A stretch of DNA of 55,043 nucleotides from Claveliimonas sp034178805 (GCF_050314255.1 NZ_JBNPMZ010000019.1:1-55043); one strand, 5' to 3'. Positions 16,173 to 24,246 are shown, numbered from the stretch's first letter. The notes: a model not told the origin generated them from the letters alone. Numbers and translations: made by a program.

Positions 16173-17093
16173 CTACTTTAACGCATTTACTACTACTTCC
16201 ACATCTTCCCACACACCTATATGGTACATGTTTACATCCCGGTTAATCTTACGCATAAATCCGCTTAATGTCTTACCCGGTCCGATTTCCACGAAGGTAT
16301 CTACTCCCTCTTCGATCATCCGCTCCATGCTCTGTTCCCAGCGAACGGAAGAGCTGACCTGTTCCATCAAAAGTTCTTTTGTTTCGGAAATATCGTCCAC
16401 CGGCTCTGCCGTCACATTGGTCACATAAGGCATCTGAAGAGATGTAAATCCCACCGTCTCCAGCACTTTTCCCAGCTTTTCTCCTGCCGGCTTCAGCATT
16501 GGAGAATGAAATGGTCCGCTGACATTCAGCATTACGGTACGCTTTGCACCGGCCTCTTTTAACTTTTCTGCTGCTTCTTCCACAGCAGAAGTCTCTCCGG
16601 TGATGACAATCTGTCCCGGACAGTTATAATTGGCTACGGACACCTGTTCCATATCACCAATCACATTCTCAATGGCTTCCCCTGACATACCAAGAATCGC
16701 CGCCATGGCTCCCTCACCTGCCGGAACCGTATTCTGCATCAGAATTCCTCTGGCACGCACCGTCCGGATAGCATCTGTATTGCTCATGCCGCCCGCAGCT
16801 GCAATGGCACAGTATTCTCCAAGACTTAATCCTGCCGTCATGTCCGGCGTAAGCCCTGCTGCCTTCACCACTTCTGTCATAGCCAGACAGGTGGTAACCA
16901 TAGCTGCCTGCGTGTATTCTGTAATATCAAGTCTGTCATTTTTCTCAAAGCACAGTGCTTTCATATCCAGATCCAGAATCTCCTCCGCCTCATCAAACAC
17001 TGCCTTTGCCAGGGGGCTCTTCTCATAAAAATCGGCTCCCATGCCTGCCTTCTGGGCACCCTGACCCGGATAGATAAAAGCTATCTTACTCAT
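16173..17093 (-). CDS. fabD: Malonyl-CoA:ACP transacylase FabD
   Basis: FabD moves malonate from CoA to ACP. The 306-residue protein begins MSKIAFIYPGQGAQKAGMG, has the nucleophile Ser in GLSLGEYCA near residue 90, and the catalytic His in SGPFHSPML around residue 200. The C-terminal VEIGPGKTLSGFM is typical. The ATG overlaps the end of fabK by 8 nt and has GGAGCAGG upstream inside fabK, so the two are translationally coupled. It is followed by fabG after 11 bp. Confidence 0.95.
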   Translation of the reverse strand: MSKIAFIYPGQGAQKAGMGADFYEKSPLAKAVFDEAEEILDLDMKALCFEKNDRLDITEYTQAAMVTTCLAMTEVVKAAGLTPDMTAGLSLGEYCAIAAAGGMSNTDAIRTVRARGILMQNTVPAGEGAMAAILGMSGEAIENVIGDMEQVSVANYNCPGQIVITGETSAVEEAAEKLKEAGAKRTVMLNVSGPFHSPMLKPAGEKLGKVLETVGFTSLQMPYVTNVTAEPVDDISETKELLMEQVSSSVRWEQSMERMIEEGVDTFVEIGPGKTLSGFMRKINRDVNMYHIGVWEDVEVVVNALK

Positions 17094-18024
17094 AAAAACC
17101 TGCTCCTTTGATTAACCCGTCTGTCTCATTTACCAGTTTCGTAATCAATGCCTTACAGGACATTTTCTCCTTTACCATGCCTGCAATCTGACCTGCCATC
17201 ACACTTCCGTTCTTCACATCGCCCTCGACAACAGCCTTGCGAAGACCTCCCAGTGTCAAAAGTTCCAGTTCTTCAAAGCTTGCACCTTTATTTTCCAGCT
17301 CCAGATATTTTTTCGTCATATCATTGCGAAGTGCACGTACCGGATGTCCTGTGGTACGTCCTGTAACCCGGGAATCAATATCCTTTGCCTTGATGATGCG
17401 GTCTTTATAATTTTCATGTACGATGGATTCCTCGGTTACTACAAAATGAGTTCCCATCTGCACCCCTCTTGCACCCAGCATAAATGCTGCCGCAATACCA
17501 CGTCCGTCTGCAATTCCTCCGGCTGCGATTACCGGGACATTAACTGCATCTACAACCTGTGGTACCAGTACCATAGTCGTATTTTCTCCGATATGGCCTC
17601 CGGCCTCTGTTCCTTCAGCTACCAGTGCATCTGCACCGCAGCGCTCCATACGCTTTGCCAGCGCAACGGAAGCTACTACCGGAATGACTTTAACACCGGC
17701 TTCCTTCCACATTTTCATATACTTTTCCGGACTTCCGGCTCCGGTAGTCACTACCTTTACGCCTTCTTCCACGATAACCCTGGCGACCTCATCCGCATAC
17801 GGACTCATCAGCATAATATTTACACCAAATGGCTTATCGGTTAACTTTCGTGCCTCCCGGATCTGATCCCGTACCCAGTCCGCCGGTGCACTTGCGGCAC
17901 CAATCAGTCCAAGCCCTCCGGCTTCCGATACAGCTGCAGCCAGATGATACTCTGCCACCCATGCCATGCCGCCCTGGATAATCGGATATTCAATTCCAAG
18001 CAGTTCCGTTATTTCTGTCTTCAT
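17086..18024 (-). CDS. fabK: Enoyl-ACP reductase II (FabK)
   Basis: FabK is the FMN-dependent, triclosan-resistant enoyl-ACP reductase of many Bacillota. The 312-residue TIM-barrel protein begins with ELLGIEYPIIQGGMAW. It has KPFGVNIMLMSPYADE, AEGTEAGGHIGENTT for the flavin/catalytic loop, VIAAGGIADGRG and MLGARGVQMGTHFV for FMN phosphate. No FabI-type reductase is in the cluster, so FabK is the main elongation reductase here. GCGGAGGACAGGT precedes the ATG. It is 13 bp after acpP and overlaps fabD. Confidence 0.95.
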   Translation of the reverse strand: MKTEITELLGIEYPIIQGGMAWVAEYHLAAAVSEAGGLGLIGAASAPADWVRDQIREARKLTDKPFGVNIMLMSPYADEVARVIVEEGVKVVTTGAGSPEKYMKMWKEAGVKVIPVVASVALAKRMERCGADALVAEGTEAGGHIGENTTMVLVPQVVDAVNVPVIAAGGIADGRGIAAAFMLGARGVQMGTHFVVTEESIVHENYKDRIIKAKDIDSRVTGRTTGHPVRALRNDMTKKYLELENKGASFEELELLTLGGLRKAVVEGDVKNGSVMAGQIAGMVKEKMSCKALITKLVNETDGLIKGAGFYE

Positions 18025-18037
18025 ACCTGTCCTCCGC

Positions 18038-18262
18038 TTATTTATGCTCTTCCAGATACTTCACTACATCACCAATTGTTGCAATCTGCTCCAGATCTTC
18101 TGTCGGAATCTCTACTCCATACTCTTCTTCCAAAGCCATGACAAGCTCAAATAAATCCAGAGAATCTGCTCCAAGGTCTTCCTTAAATGAAGAAGTTTCT
18201 GTAATATTGCTTTCCTCTACTCCAAGTGCCTCTGCTGTCATTTCAATAATCTTTTCTACCAT
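18038..18262 (-). CDS. acpP: Acyl carrier protein
   Basis: This 74-residue acidic four-helix protein has DSLDLFELVMALEE, in which Ser34 would carry 4'-phosphopantetheine. The motif variant DSLDL (Leu-Asp for the more common DSLD-T/V) is normal. It shuttles acyl chains between the Fab enzymes. AAAGGAGATTATAACA precedes the ATG. It is the second gene of the fab operon, 79 bp after fabH; the gap shows no terminator. Confidence 0.95.
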   Translation of the reverse strand: MVEKIIEMTAEALGVEESNITETSSFKEDLGADSLDLFELVMALEEEYGVEIPTEDLEQIATIGDVVKYLEEHK

Positions 18263-18341
18263 TGTTATAATCTCCTTTACATTCTATCTTTTTACTCTTA
18301 TGTTTCTATGACATCACAGCTGAATAAAGCCATGTTGTTCG

Positions 18342-19307
18342 CTAAATCTTCCAGTCAATAATATCTGCTCCCCAGGAAAGCCCCGCACCGAATCCTGCCA
18401 GCACAATTCTGTGTCCCGGTTGTAAAACCCGGCTTCTTCGCAGCTCGTCCAGAAGAATCGGAATGCTTGCGGAAGAGGTATTGCCGTATTCCTGCAGATT
18501 CATGGGAAATTTTTCTATTTCCACGCCCAGCCTTTTTGCCACAGCCTCTACAATCCTGCGATTTGCCTGATGCAAAATGAAATAATCAATATCTGCAATT
18601 TTCAGCCGGTTTATCTCCAACACCTCGCGTATTGCTTCCGGCACCCGTTTTACTGCAAATTGAAATACGCCCCGGCCATCCATTTTCATGTACCGATCTT
18701 CCTCCGGCATTTGCTGCCATCCCTTTACGTGCCCTCCCGGACAGGTCAGAGCCTCACCTTTCGCCCCATCGGAATGGGCTGCAATCTGATAATTCTTTCC
18801 TTCACATGCCTTCACAACGGCCGCTCCCGCCCCGTCACCGAAGAGAATACAGGTTCCGCGGTCTTTCCAGTTAATCAGATTCGATAAGCTTTCGCTGCCG
18901 ATGACCAGTATGGTCCGGCACATACCGCTTGCCAGATAGGCAAGAGCTGTATTATATGCGAAAATAAATCCGCTGCAGGCTGCATTCAGATCAAAGCACA
19001 CTGCCCGCTCTGCTCCCAGAATCTTCTGCACCTTGCAGGCTGCGCAGGGAAGTATCACATCTGAGGAAATGGTCGATACCAGGATCATATCCACATCCTT
19101 CGCATCTACCTTCGCGTCTTCAAGCGCCCGCTTTCCCGCCTCGGCTGCCATGGATACCGTCGTCTCATTTCCTATGATATGGCGTTTCACCACACCTGTG
19201 CGTTCCCGTATCCATTCATCACTGGTCTCCACCAGCTTTGCAATATCATGATTGTCCAAAATATTATCCGGTACATAAGAACCTGTTCCACAAATCATTC
19301 CTGTCAT
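18342..19307 (-). CDS. fabH: 3-oxoacyl-ACP synthase III (FabH)
   Basis: FabH starts fatty-acid synthesis by condensing acetyl- or branched acyl-CoA with malonyl-ACP. The 321-residue protein has ETSDEWIRERTGV, the catalytic Cys in FDLNAACSGFIFA (about residue 112), the His in ILHQANRRIVEAV and the Asn in GNTSSASIPI; the triad is complete. The C-terminal GFGAGLSWGADII is typical. ATGAGGACAACACC precedes the ATG. It is the first gene of the fab operon, behind a consensus promoter flanked by FabT boxes. Confidence 0.95.
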   Translation of the reverse strand: MTGMICGTGSYVPDNILDNHDIAKLVETSDEWIRERTGVVKRHIIGNETTVSMAAEAGKRALEDAKVDAKDVDMILVSTISSDVILPCAACKVQKILGAERAVCFDLNAACSGFIFAYNTALAYLASGMCRTILVIGSESLSNLINWKDRGTCILFGDGAGAAVVKACEGKNYQIAAHSDGAKGEALTCPGGHVKGWQQMPEEDRYMKMDGRGVFQFAVKRVPEAIREVLEINRLKIADIDYFILHQANRRIVEAVAKRLGVEIEKFPMNLQEYGNTSSASIPILLDELRRSRVLQPGHRIVLAGFGAGLSWGADIIDWKI

Positions 19308-19364
19308 GGTGTTGTCCTCATTTCTTCTCTCTTCTACATGGTCTTAATTGACTCTTGAAAATGT

Positions 19365-19377
19365 TTTGACTTTCAAA
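19365..19377. promoter_or_regulatory. FabT-like box overlapping the -10 region
   Basis: TTTGACTTTCAAA is a perfect 5-bp inverted repeat of the TTTGA-N3-TCAAA type. It touches the -10 hexamer of the fabH promoter, a position where a bound FabT would block initiation. Confidence 0.65.
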
Positions 19378-19405
19378 GTATATACAACCTTGTTTTGAAT
19401 GTCAA
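19377..19405 (-). promoter_or_regulatory. Consensus promoter of the fatty-acid operon
   Basis: On the minus strand a perfect TTGACA (19400-19405), a 17-nt spacer and TATACT (19377-19382) lie about 70 bp upstream of fabH. FabT-like boxes lie on both sides. Confidence 0.85.
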
Positions 19406-19407
19406 GT

Positions 19408-19424
19408 AGTTTGATTATCAAATT
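19408..19424. promoter_or_regulatory. FabT box upstream of the fabH promoter
   Basis: AGTTTGATTATCAAATT fits the FabT operator described in streptococci and lactococci (TTTGATTATCAAA core). It abuts the -35 hexamer. The fabT gene is in the same window, so autonomous control of the operon is well supported. Confidence 0.85.
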
Positions 19425-19470
19425 ATTTGCTTTTTTCATTCTTTTCTTTATGCATAAATACCCATAACCG

Positions 19471-19502
19471 AAAAAATGGTGCCGGGCGAAATCCCGGCAC
19501 CA
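19471..19502 (-). terminator. Terminator of the L-serine dehydratase operon
   Basis: A 10-bp GC-rich perfect stem (TGGTGCCGGG with its complement) has a 6-nt loop. TTTTTT follows on the minus strand. It lies 20 bp past the sdaAA stop and insulates sdaAB-sdaAA from the fab promoter region. Confidence 0.85.
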
Positions 19503-19522
19503 AAATCTTTTCCTTATATTTA

Positions 19523-20386
19523 TTACATCTTTTCCATAACTTCTATACCGCGCGGACTTCCTGCCACACCACCGATACCCGTCTCCCGGAGGCTGACATC
19601 CATCTTCTCGCCCACATCACGCATGGCATCAATAACCTGATCCACAGGAATCTGACTGATAATTCCTGCCAGCGCCATATCAGCTGCCGCAAGCGCATTC
19701 ACTGCACCGCCTACATTTCTCTTTACACACGGAACCTCAACAAGTCCTGCAACCGGATCGCATACAAGTCCCATCAGATTTTTAAGCGCCATTGCTGCCG
19801 CATGTCCCATCTGATACACATCTCCACCCCGGAGATAAGTGATTGCAGCTGCCGCCATGGCAGAACCGGATCCTATCTCTGCCTGACATCCGCCTGCTGC
19901 TCCCGCAAGAAATGCACGGTTTGCAATGACCTGTCCCACTCCTGCTGCTACATACATGGCTTCGATCATCTTATCCTCCGGCACCTCTTTTTCCCGATAG
20001 TAAGCTACCAGTACTGCCGGCATCACACCACAGGCTCCTGCCGTCGGAGCTGCTACAATCCTCTTCATACAGGCATTATTACATCCCATCTTAAGTGCAA
20101 TGGTCATAACCTTTGCCACAAAATCACCGCACAATGTATCTCCATTCTGCTGATAAGCCTCCATCAGACCGCCTTCACGTCCCACGAGACCGCTTCTTGA
20201 AATCAGATCCGGCTCATAAGCATCCACACTGTCTCTCATGGCGTGCCACATTCCGCGCATCTGCTCCCAGGACTCCTCTTCCCCGGCTCCGCGCTCATCG
20301 CAATCCTCCAGCTGGATTGCCTTCCAGAATTCAATATTCTCGTTCTTACATTTACTCTGTATTTCTTCTATCGCTCGAAATGACAT
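19523..20386 (-). CDS. sdaAA: L-serine ammonia-lyase, iron-sulfur-dependent, alpha subunit
   Basis: With SdaAB this deaminates L-serine to pyruvate and ammonia using a [4Fe-4S] cluster. The 287-residue protein has the family motifs VAAPTAGACGVMPAV, LAGAAGGCQAEIGSGSAMAA and VCDPVAGLVEVPCVKRN, holding the cluster Cys residues. The length is standard for the split clostridial enzyme. SCAGGAGGATAAG-like spacing is rather long (about 13 nt) before the ATG. It is 48 bp downstream of sdaAB and ends at a strong terminator. Confidence 0.95.
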   Translation of the reverse strand: MSFRAIEEIQSKCKNENIEFWKAIQLEDCDERGAGEEESWEQMRGMWHAMRDSVDAYEPDLISRSGLVGREGGLMEAYQQNGDTLCGDFVAKVMTIALKMGCNNACMKRIVAAPTAGACGVMPAVLVAYYREKEVPEDKMIEAMYVAAGVGQVIANRAFLAGAAGGCQAEIGSGSAMAAAAITYLRGGDVYQMGHAAAMALKNLMGLVCDPVAGLVEVPCVKRNVGGAVNALAAADMALAGIISQIPVDQVIDAMRDVGEKMDVSLRETGIGGVAGSPRGIEVMEKM

Positions 20387-20434
20387 ACGTTCTTCTTATC
20401 CTCCTGACTTTTTCTTCTTATCCCCGAAAATGAA

Positions 20435-21106
20435 CTAAACCATACCGGACACATTTAAGAATGTTACTTTTAAGATTCCCTCCATCTCGCGCAGCCACTC
20501 CAGCGCATGCTGAGAGATTACCTGATCCGTCTCTACAACCATTACTGCAAAACCGCCTCTCTTATCACGGAAAAGCTGCATCGTTGCAATATTAATTTTC
20601 TTACGGCTCAATACATTTGCCACATCAGACACGCAGCCCGGCTGATCAATATTGTGTACAATCAGCGTGTTATGTTCCGCACTAAAATTCACATCCATGT
20701 CATCAAGCTTGCTTACCCGGATTCTTCCTCCGCCTATCGAATATGCCTGAATCTTAAGCGGCGCCACTCCTTCTGCTTCCAGGACCAGATAGGCTGTATT
20801 CGGATGTGCTCCCCGGATTTCCTTTTTCTTAATGACAAAGTCCATACCCTCTTCCTTTGCCACCTCATAGCTTCCCGGAATTCGCATATCGTCAGGCTTC
20901 ATTCCCAAAAGCCCTGCAACAAGTGCCTTATCTGTTCCATGTCCTTCTCCTGTCGCTGCAAAGGAACCGGACAGATAGATTTCCGCCTTCTCCGGCTGAG
21001 TTCCCAAAAGCTGTCTTGCAACCAGACCGATTTTCACAGCGCCTGCCGTGTGGGAACTGGAAGGTCCTACCATAACAGGACCCAAAATGTCGAAAATACT
21101 TGCCAT
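20435..21106 (-). CDS. sdaAB: L-serine ammonia-lyase, iron-sulfur-dependent, beta subunit
   Basis: This 223-residue protein starts MASIFDILGPVMVGPSSSHT, the phosphate/serine-binding motif of the beta subunit. It ends with an ACT domain (about residues 148-223) containing NIDQPGCVSDVANVLS and MVVETDQVI. The ACT domain is where L-serine binds allosterically in characterised relatives. The start at 21106 is preferred to a GTG 18 nt upstream because the conserved sequence begins there, although the GAGAGG site is about 10 nt away. A consensus-like promoter lies at 21203-21231 with a ~90-nt leader. Confidence 0.95.
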   Translation of the reverse strand: MASIFDILGPVMVGPSSSHTAGAVKIGLVARQLLGTQPEKAEIYLSGSFAATGEGHGTDKALVAGLLGMKPDDMRIPGSYEVAKEEGMDFVIKKKEIRGAHPNTAYLVLEAEGVAPLKIQAYSIGGGRIRVSKLDDMDVNFSAEHNTLIVHNIDQPGCVSDVANVLSRKKINIATMQLFRDKRGGFAVMVVETDQVISQHALEWLREMEGILKVTFLNVSGMV

Positions 21107-21202
21107 AATGACTATACCTCTCACCTTTCTCTTTCGTCAGCATCATCTGCTGCGGTATTATTCTCCTGCTTTCCCCTTTTTTGCGGGAGAATTTCTACCT
21201 TC

Positions 21203-21231
21203 ATTATACTGTTCTTTTGGGTGTATTACAA
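21203..21231 (-). promoter_or_regulatory. Promoter of sdaAB-sdaAA
   Basis: On the minus strand TTGTAA (21226-21231), a 17-nt spacer and a perfect TATAAT (21203-21208) are present. The ~95-nt leader that follows contains a TTCTCCCGC / GCAGGAGAA stem around an A/G-rich loop. Confidence 0.7.
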
Positions 21232-21259
21232 ATATTTTTTATTTTTTTGCAAAAAGTAT

Positions 21260-21288
21260 TTGCATTATTTTGAAATGTATGCTATTAT
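21260..21288 (+). promoter_or_regulatory. Promoter of tRNA-Leu(CAG)
   Basis: TTGCAT (21260-21265), a 17-nt spacer and TATTAT (21283-21288) lie 12 bp before the tRNA. The promoter diverges from the sdaAB promoter. Confidence 0.55.
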
Positions 21289-21300
21289 ACTTTTTGTCGA

Positions 21301-21383
21301 GCGGAGATGGCGGAATGGCAGACGCGCTAGATTCAGGTTCTAGTGGTAGCAATACTGTGAGGGTTCAAGTCCCTTTCTCCGCA
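21301..21383 (+). tRNA. tRNA-Leu (anticodon CAG)
   Basis: The acceptor arms GCGGAGA and TCTCCGC pair, with discriminator A. The anticodon stem CTAGA/TCTAG holds the loop TTCAGGT, so the anticodon is CAG. There is a long variable arm as expected for leucine, and a GGGTTCAAGTCCC T arm. CCA is not encoded. Confidence 0.96.
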
Positions 21384-21387
21384 TAAG

Positions 21388-21418
21388 AAAAGTCCTTGAA
21401 AATCAAGGACTTTTTTTT
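21388..21418 (+). terminator. Terminator of tRNA-Leu(CAG)
   Basis: A 12-bp stem (AAAAGTCCTTGA with its complement) and an AAA loop run straight into a T8 tract, 5 bp after the tRNA. Confidence 0.9.
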
Positions 21419-21427
21419 ATTAATCTC

Positions 21428-22318
21428 TTATCTCTTCGCTTTTCTATATCCTGCTTTTTGTGCCTCCTCTTCCGATGAGAATATCACCAGGTATTTTGAA
21501 TCTGCCATATCTTCATATGCTGTCTGTCCCGGGCAGTGATATATTTTTGAATTTGAATTCCCCCGGATTTCACCAACTGATCTTTCCGTACTTTCCGCGC
21601 TGTCCGCCAGGCTGCTTTCACCTGTCGTATAATCGATATCGATTCCGGGCTGTACATTATAAATATAGACATTAAAAGAAATTCCTTCTCCGCCGTCTTC
21701 TACCGACAAAGCCTCCATCTGCACACCGGACGCCAGAAGATTGTCTCCTTCAAAAACCGGTGTTACTCTGTACAGCACATGGTTATCGGTTTCTTTGATG
21801 TAATCGGCCACCATATTTTCAAAAGGGAGCATTCCCTCTACATTCATATATCTGGTTCCGGTGATCAGATTCTCCTCGTTTGCGTTTTCCGCAGTGAGCT
21901 GGTATCCGATCAGATGGCAACGATTATAAAGATACTTTCCATCTACATTATCATATTTTACCGTATGCCATCCCGTAGGCTTTACCTGACCGATAGAGCC
22001 TCTCTTTTCTGTCGGCATCAGATCCTGACCAATGTTCGCAACAGCCGTACCGCATCGGCCAAGGTCATCTAACTCACTGTATTCTTCAAATGATTCCTCT
22101 GTTATGTCCTCTTTTGAAAAATCCGGTAGGTTATCCTGAATTACAACATAAGGCTCTCCTCTGTATTCCGGTATTTCTTCCACAGAAATGGCCTCACTTC
22201 TGCTGAAACTGCTAATCTTGCTGTTATTCTGCAGGCTTGATACGGAACAGCCCGTAACCGTCAGAATCATTGCTGTAATACAGCTCAATATACACAGGTA
22301 ACGTTTCATATTCTTCAT
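21428..22318 (-). CDS. DNA/RNA non-specific endonuclease lipoprotein (EndA-like)
   Basis: The 296-residue protein begins with a signal peptide and lipobox ending LTVTGC (Cys24), so it should be anchored outside the membrane. A spacer of ~35 residues precedes the beta-beta-alpha nuclease domain. YNRCHLIGYQL replaces the DRGHLIG motif (catalytic His retained) and is followed by NANEENLITGTRYMNVEGM with the metal-binding Asn. The C-terminal ~55 residues (IYHCPGQTAYEDM, EEEAQKAGY) look like a small cell-surface module. Relatives act in DNA uptake or scavenging. The start is the ATG at 22318, behind GAGGAAATAGTG. It overlaps the end of the upstream small gene's ribosome-site region and is probably co-transcribed with it. 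Confidence 0.85.
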   Translation of the reverse strand: MKNMKRYLCILSCITAMILTVTGCSVSSLQNNSKISSFSRSEAISVEEIPEYRGEPYVVIQDNLPDFSKEDITEESFEEYSELDDLGRCGTAVANIGQDLMPTEKRGSIGQVKPTGWHTVKYDNVDGKYLYNRCHLIGYQLTAENANEENLITGTRYMNVEGMLPFENMVADYIKETDNHVLYRVTPVFEGDNLLASGVQMEALSVEDGGEGISFNVYIYNVQPGIDIDYTTGESSLADSAESTERSVGEIRGNSNSKIYHCPGQTAYEDMADSKYLVIFSSEEEAQKAGYRKAKR

Positions 22319-22320
22319 CA

Positions 22321-22728
22321 CTATTTCCTCACGTAAATTTCTTTCGTTATTTTTTCATGTGAATTTCCCGAAAACTCATCTTTCTCAGATAATTTCCATC
22401 CGGTTAAGTCTATCGGAAAGAATTGATCTGCCGGGTATTTTCGGTTCCAACGGTAAAGAATTATTTTTTCCAGCATCTCTTCTTTCACACTTTCCGGATT
22501 TTCTATAAAAACATACTGCCCTCTCAGATCAGAAGAGAAAAAATCTTTCATGATTTTGATATTGTCCGGATCATGATCCTTAAATAAAACAGAAGAATAT
22601 TCCTGTATATATATTTTTTGCTTCTCACACATGTCTATGATATTTTTACAAACTGCTTTATCCTGACTTACCCGGCGATGATTAAACAACATTCCCATTC
22701 TGTCTTCAACGCATGCAATCAAATACAT
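22321..22728 (-). CDS. Uncharacterised conserved small protein (sometimes annotated ribonuclease Z)
   Basis: This 135-residue soluble protein has MYLIACVEDRMGMLFNHRR at the start, then QKIYIQEYSSVLF, a YVFIEN segment and a C-terminal ILYRWNRKYPADQFF and SHEKITKEIYVRK. Similar proteins are common in Lachnospiraceae; some databases carry a ribonuclease Z label that the sequence does not support, as no metallo-beta-lactamase motif is present. It is 2 bp upstream of the nuclease lipoprotein, which suggests a joint role, perhaps a cytoplasmic guard or regulator. That is inference. The start at the ATG ending 22728 follows AAAAAGGAAGTGG. Confidence 0.7.
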   Translation of the reverse strand: MYLIACVEDRMGMLFNHRRVSQDKAVCKNIIDMCEKQKIYIQEYSSVLFKDHDPDNIKIMKDFFSSDLRGQYVFIENPESVKEEMLEKIILYRWNRKYPADQFFPIDLTGWKLSEKDEFSGNSHEKITKEIYVRK

Positions 22729-22849
22729 TTTATCCACTTCCTTTTTCCGTCAACTCATCCCAACCTGATTATAACATTTTCTCATCATCCTTGCACTTCC
22801 TTTCTCGCCGCGTTACAATAACATCAAAAGTACCTAATAGAGAAAAATA

Positions 22850-22878
22850 ATTCCAGGGCTCTCGGTATCGCCTGGAAT
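22850..22878 (+). promoter_or_regulatory. Leader hairpin upstream of the mutarotase gene
   Basis: ATTCCAGG and CCTGGAAT form a perfect 8-bp stem with a 13-nt loop. It ends immediately before the GAAAGGAG ribosome site. It might modulate mRNA stability or translation; no T-tract follows. Confidence 0.4.
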
Positions 22879-22891
22879 CGAAAGGAGTAAT

Positions 22892-23764
22892 ATGCAGCTT
22901 TATCTGGAAAACGAAAATTTAAAAGTCACTATAAATTATTTCGGTGCAGAACTTTCCAGCATTCAGAAGAAATCCACCGGAACAGAATATCTCTGGAATG
23001 CTGACCCCGCTTACTGGAATCGCACATCACCGGTATTATTCCCGATCGTGGGAAGTCTGAAGGGAAAGGAGTTCCAATATGGAGGAAGCACATATCCCAT
23101 GGGGCAGCACGGTTTTGCCCGTGATATGGAGTTTTCTCTTCTAAGTGCAACGGAAACAGAATGCTGGCTCGAGCTGTCTTCTAATGAAGAAACGCTTGCG
23201 AAATATCCATTTGCTTTTCGTCTGGAAATCGGCTACCGGCTGGAAGATCAGAAACTGACTGTAATTTGGCGGGTAATTAACGAAGATGAGAAGACCATAC
23301 ATTTTTCTATTGGCGGACATCCTGCATTTATGTGTCCGTTAGATCAGCAGGGGCAGCAGACCGATTATTTCATCTCTTTTGACACGAAAGAACCAATTAC
23401 ATACGGATTGCTAAATACAGATGGATTACTGGCTACAGAAGAAACACTGACAACCGAGGATGGCTTCCTCACTATTACCGCTGATCTTTTCGACCGGGAT
23501 GCGCTGATTATTGAGCATGATCAGGCAAAACGTGTAAGTCTCTGTACACCGGACAAAGTTCCTTATCTGACCGTCACTTTTGACTCTCCTCTATTCGGAG
23601 TCTGGTCACCGGCAGGCAAACATGCTCCTTTTATCTGCATCGAGCCCTGGTACGGACGCTGTGACCGTTTTGACTTTAATGGAACTCTTGCAGAACGGGA
23701 ATATAGCAACACCCTGAATCCACAGGAAGTATTTGAAAGAAGCTATCAAATTGAGATAGGCTAA
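22892..23764 (+). CDS. Aldose 1-epimerase family protein (LacX-like mutarotase)
   Basis: This 290-residue beta-sandwich protein interconverts sugar anomers or binds sugar. It has INYFGAELSSIQKK near the start, SPVLFPIVGSLKG, GQHGFARDMEF with the first conserved His, FSIGGHPAFMCPL with the second, and CIEPWYGRCD with the Glu. The order and spacing match the LacX/YihR branch. CGAAAGGAGTAAT precedes the ATG. It is a single-gene unit between the nuclease operon and a holin-like gene; the natural sugar is not evident. Confidence 0.88.
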   Translation: MQLYLENENLKVTINYFGAELSSIQKKSTGTEYLWNADPAYWNRTSPVLFPIVGSLKGKEFQYGGSTYPMGQHGFARDMEFSLLSATETECWLELSSNEETLAKYPFAFRLEIGYRLEDQKLTVIWRVINEDEKTIHFSIGGHPAFMCPLDQQGQQTDYFISFDTKEPITYGLLNTDGLLATEETLTTEDGFLTITADLFDRDALIIEHDQAKRVSLCTPDKVPYLTVTFDSPLFGVWSPAGKHAPFICIEPWYGRCDRFDFNGTLAEREYSNTLNPQEVFERSYQIEIG

Positions 23765-23775
23765 AGCTTTACTCC

Positions 23776-23807
23776 GCCCGGGATGGAAAATAATATCCAT
23801 CCCAGGC
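23776..23807. terminator. Weak hairpin between convergent genes
   Basis: A 12-bp stem with one mismatch (GCCCGGGATGGA against its near-complement) has an 8-nt loop and lies 12 bp past the mutarotase stop. No clear T-tract follows on either strand. It probably acts as a bidirectional 3' end. Confidence 0.4.
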
Positions 23808-23833
23808 AGACTGCATATAAGCAAATCTTGTAA

Positions 23834-24100
23834 TCATTCTTTACACTGCTGTTTATACAACTGGTTGACTCCGGTTGCAGCCAGACCATTTGCCATTCCG
23901 ACGGCTACTGCATTCAACAGATTTTCCGCCGGGAAATCCGGCATTGTATATAATCCTACGACTCCCAGTATTCCACCGGACACTGCCATAATAATCGGAA
24001 TCCATTTATCCTGAATTCTGCTTGATGCTTTACATCCAAGTCCCACAACATAACAGATTGCCACTATGGAGACCACTGTTCCCAAAGTACCGATATCCAT
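23834..24100 (-). CDS. Phage-holin-like small membrane protein
   Basis: The 88-residue protein begins MDIGTLGTVVSIVAICYVVG and has two to three hydrophobic stretches with KWIPIIMAVSGGILGVVGLY and ANGLAATGVNQLYKQ. This fits the phage_holin_5-type family, in which the protein would form membrane lesions to release an endolysin. No endolysin, tail gene or integrase is nearby, so it is a solitary chromosomal copy. The start at 24100 is preferred: the family sequence begins here and GAGAAGG lies ~10 nt upstream; the frame is open 42 nt further. Confidence 0.65.
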   Translation of the reverse strand: MDIGTLGTVVSIVAICYVVGLGCKASSRIQDKWIPIIMAVSGGILGVVGLYTMPDFPAENLLNAVAVGMANGLAATGVNQLYKQQCKE

Positions 24101-24181
24101 ATCATCAAAACCTTCTCTTTTTTCCAGTATATGAGGAGCCACTTATTTTAAACACACCGGGTCTTCCCGATAATTTCGCAG

Positions 24182-24213
24182 AAAAAAACTGCTGCTCTAC
24201 AGAACAACAGTTT
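24182..24213 (-). terminator. Terminator after the unknown ORF at 24247-24555
   Basis: On the minus strand AAACTGTTG and CAGCAGTTT form a 9-bp stem with wobble pairs, followed by TTTTTTT. It lies ~35 bp past the stop codon and probably ends the long sms-barnase transcript. Confidence 0.65.
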
Positions 24214-24246
24214 CTTCATCTTTGCTTTTCCTTTTGTCCGTTTGTA

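Noticed and set aside
20507..21343. Open frame on the plus strand across sdaAB into the tRNA-Leu
   Set aside because: It is antisense to a recognised enzyme and runs through promoters and the tRNA gene.
23834..24142. Prophage remnant around the holin-like gene
   Set aside because: No integrase, portal, tail or lysin gene and no att-like repeat was seen on either side.
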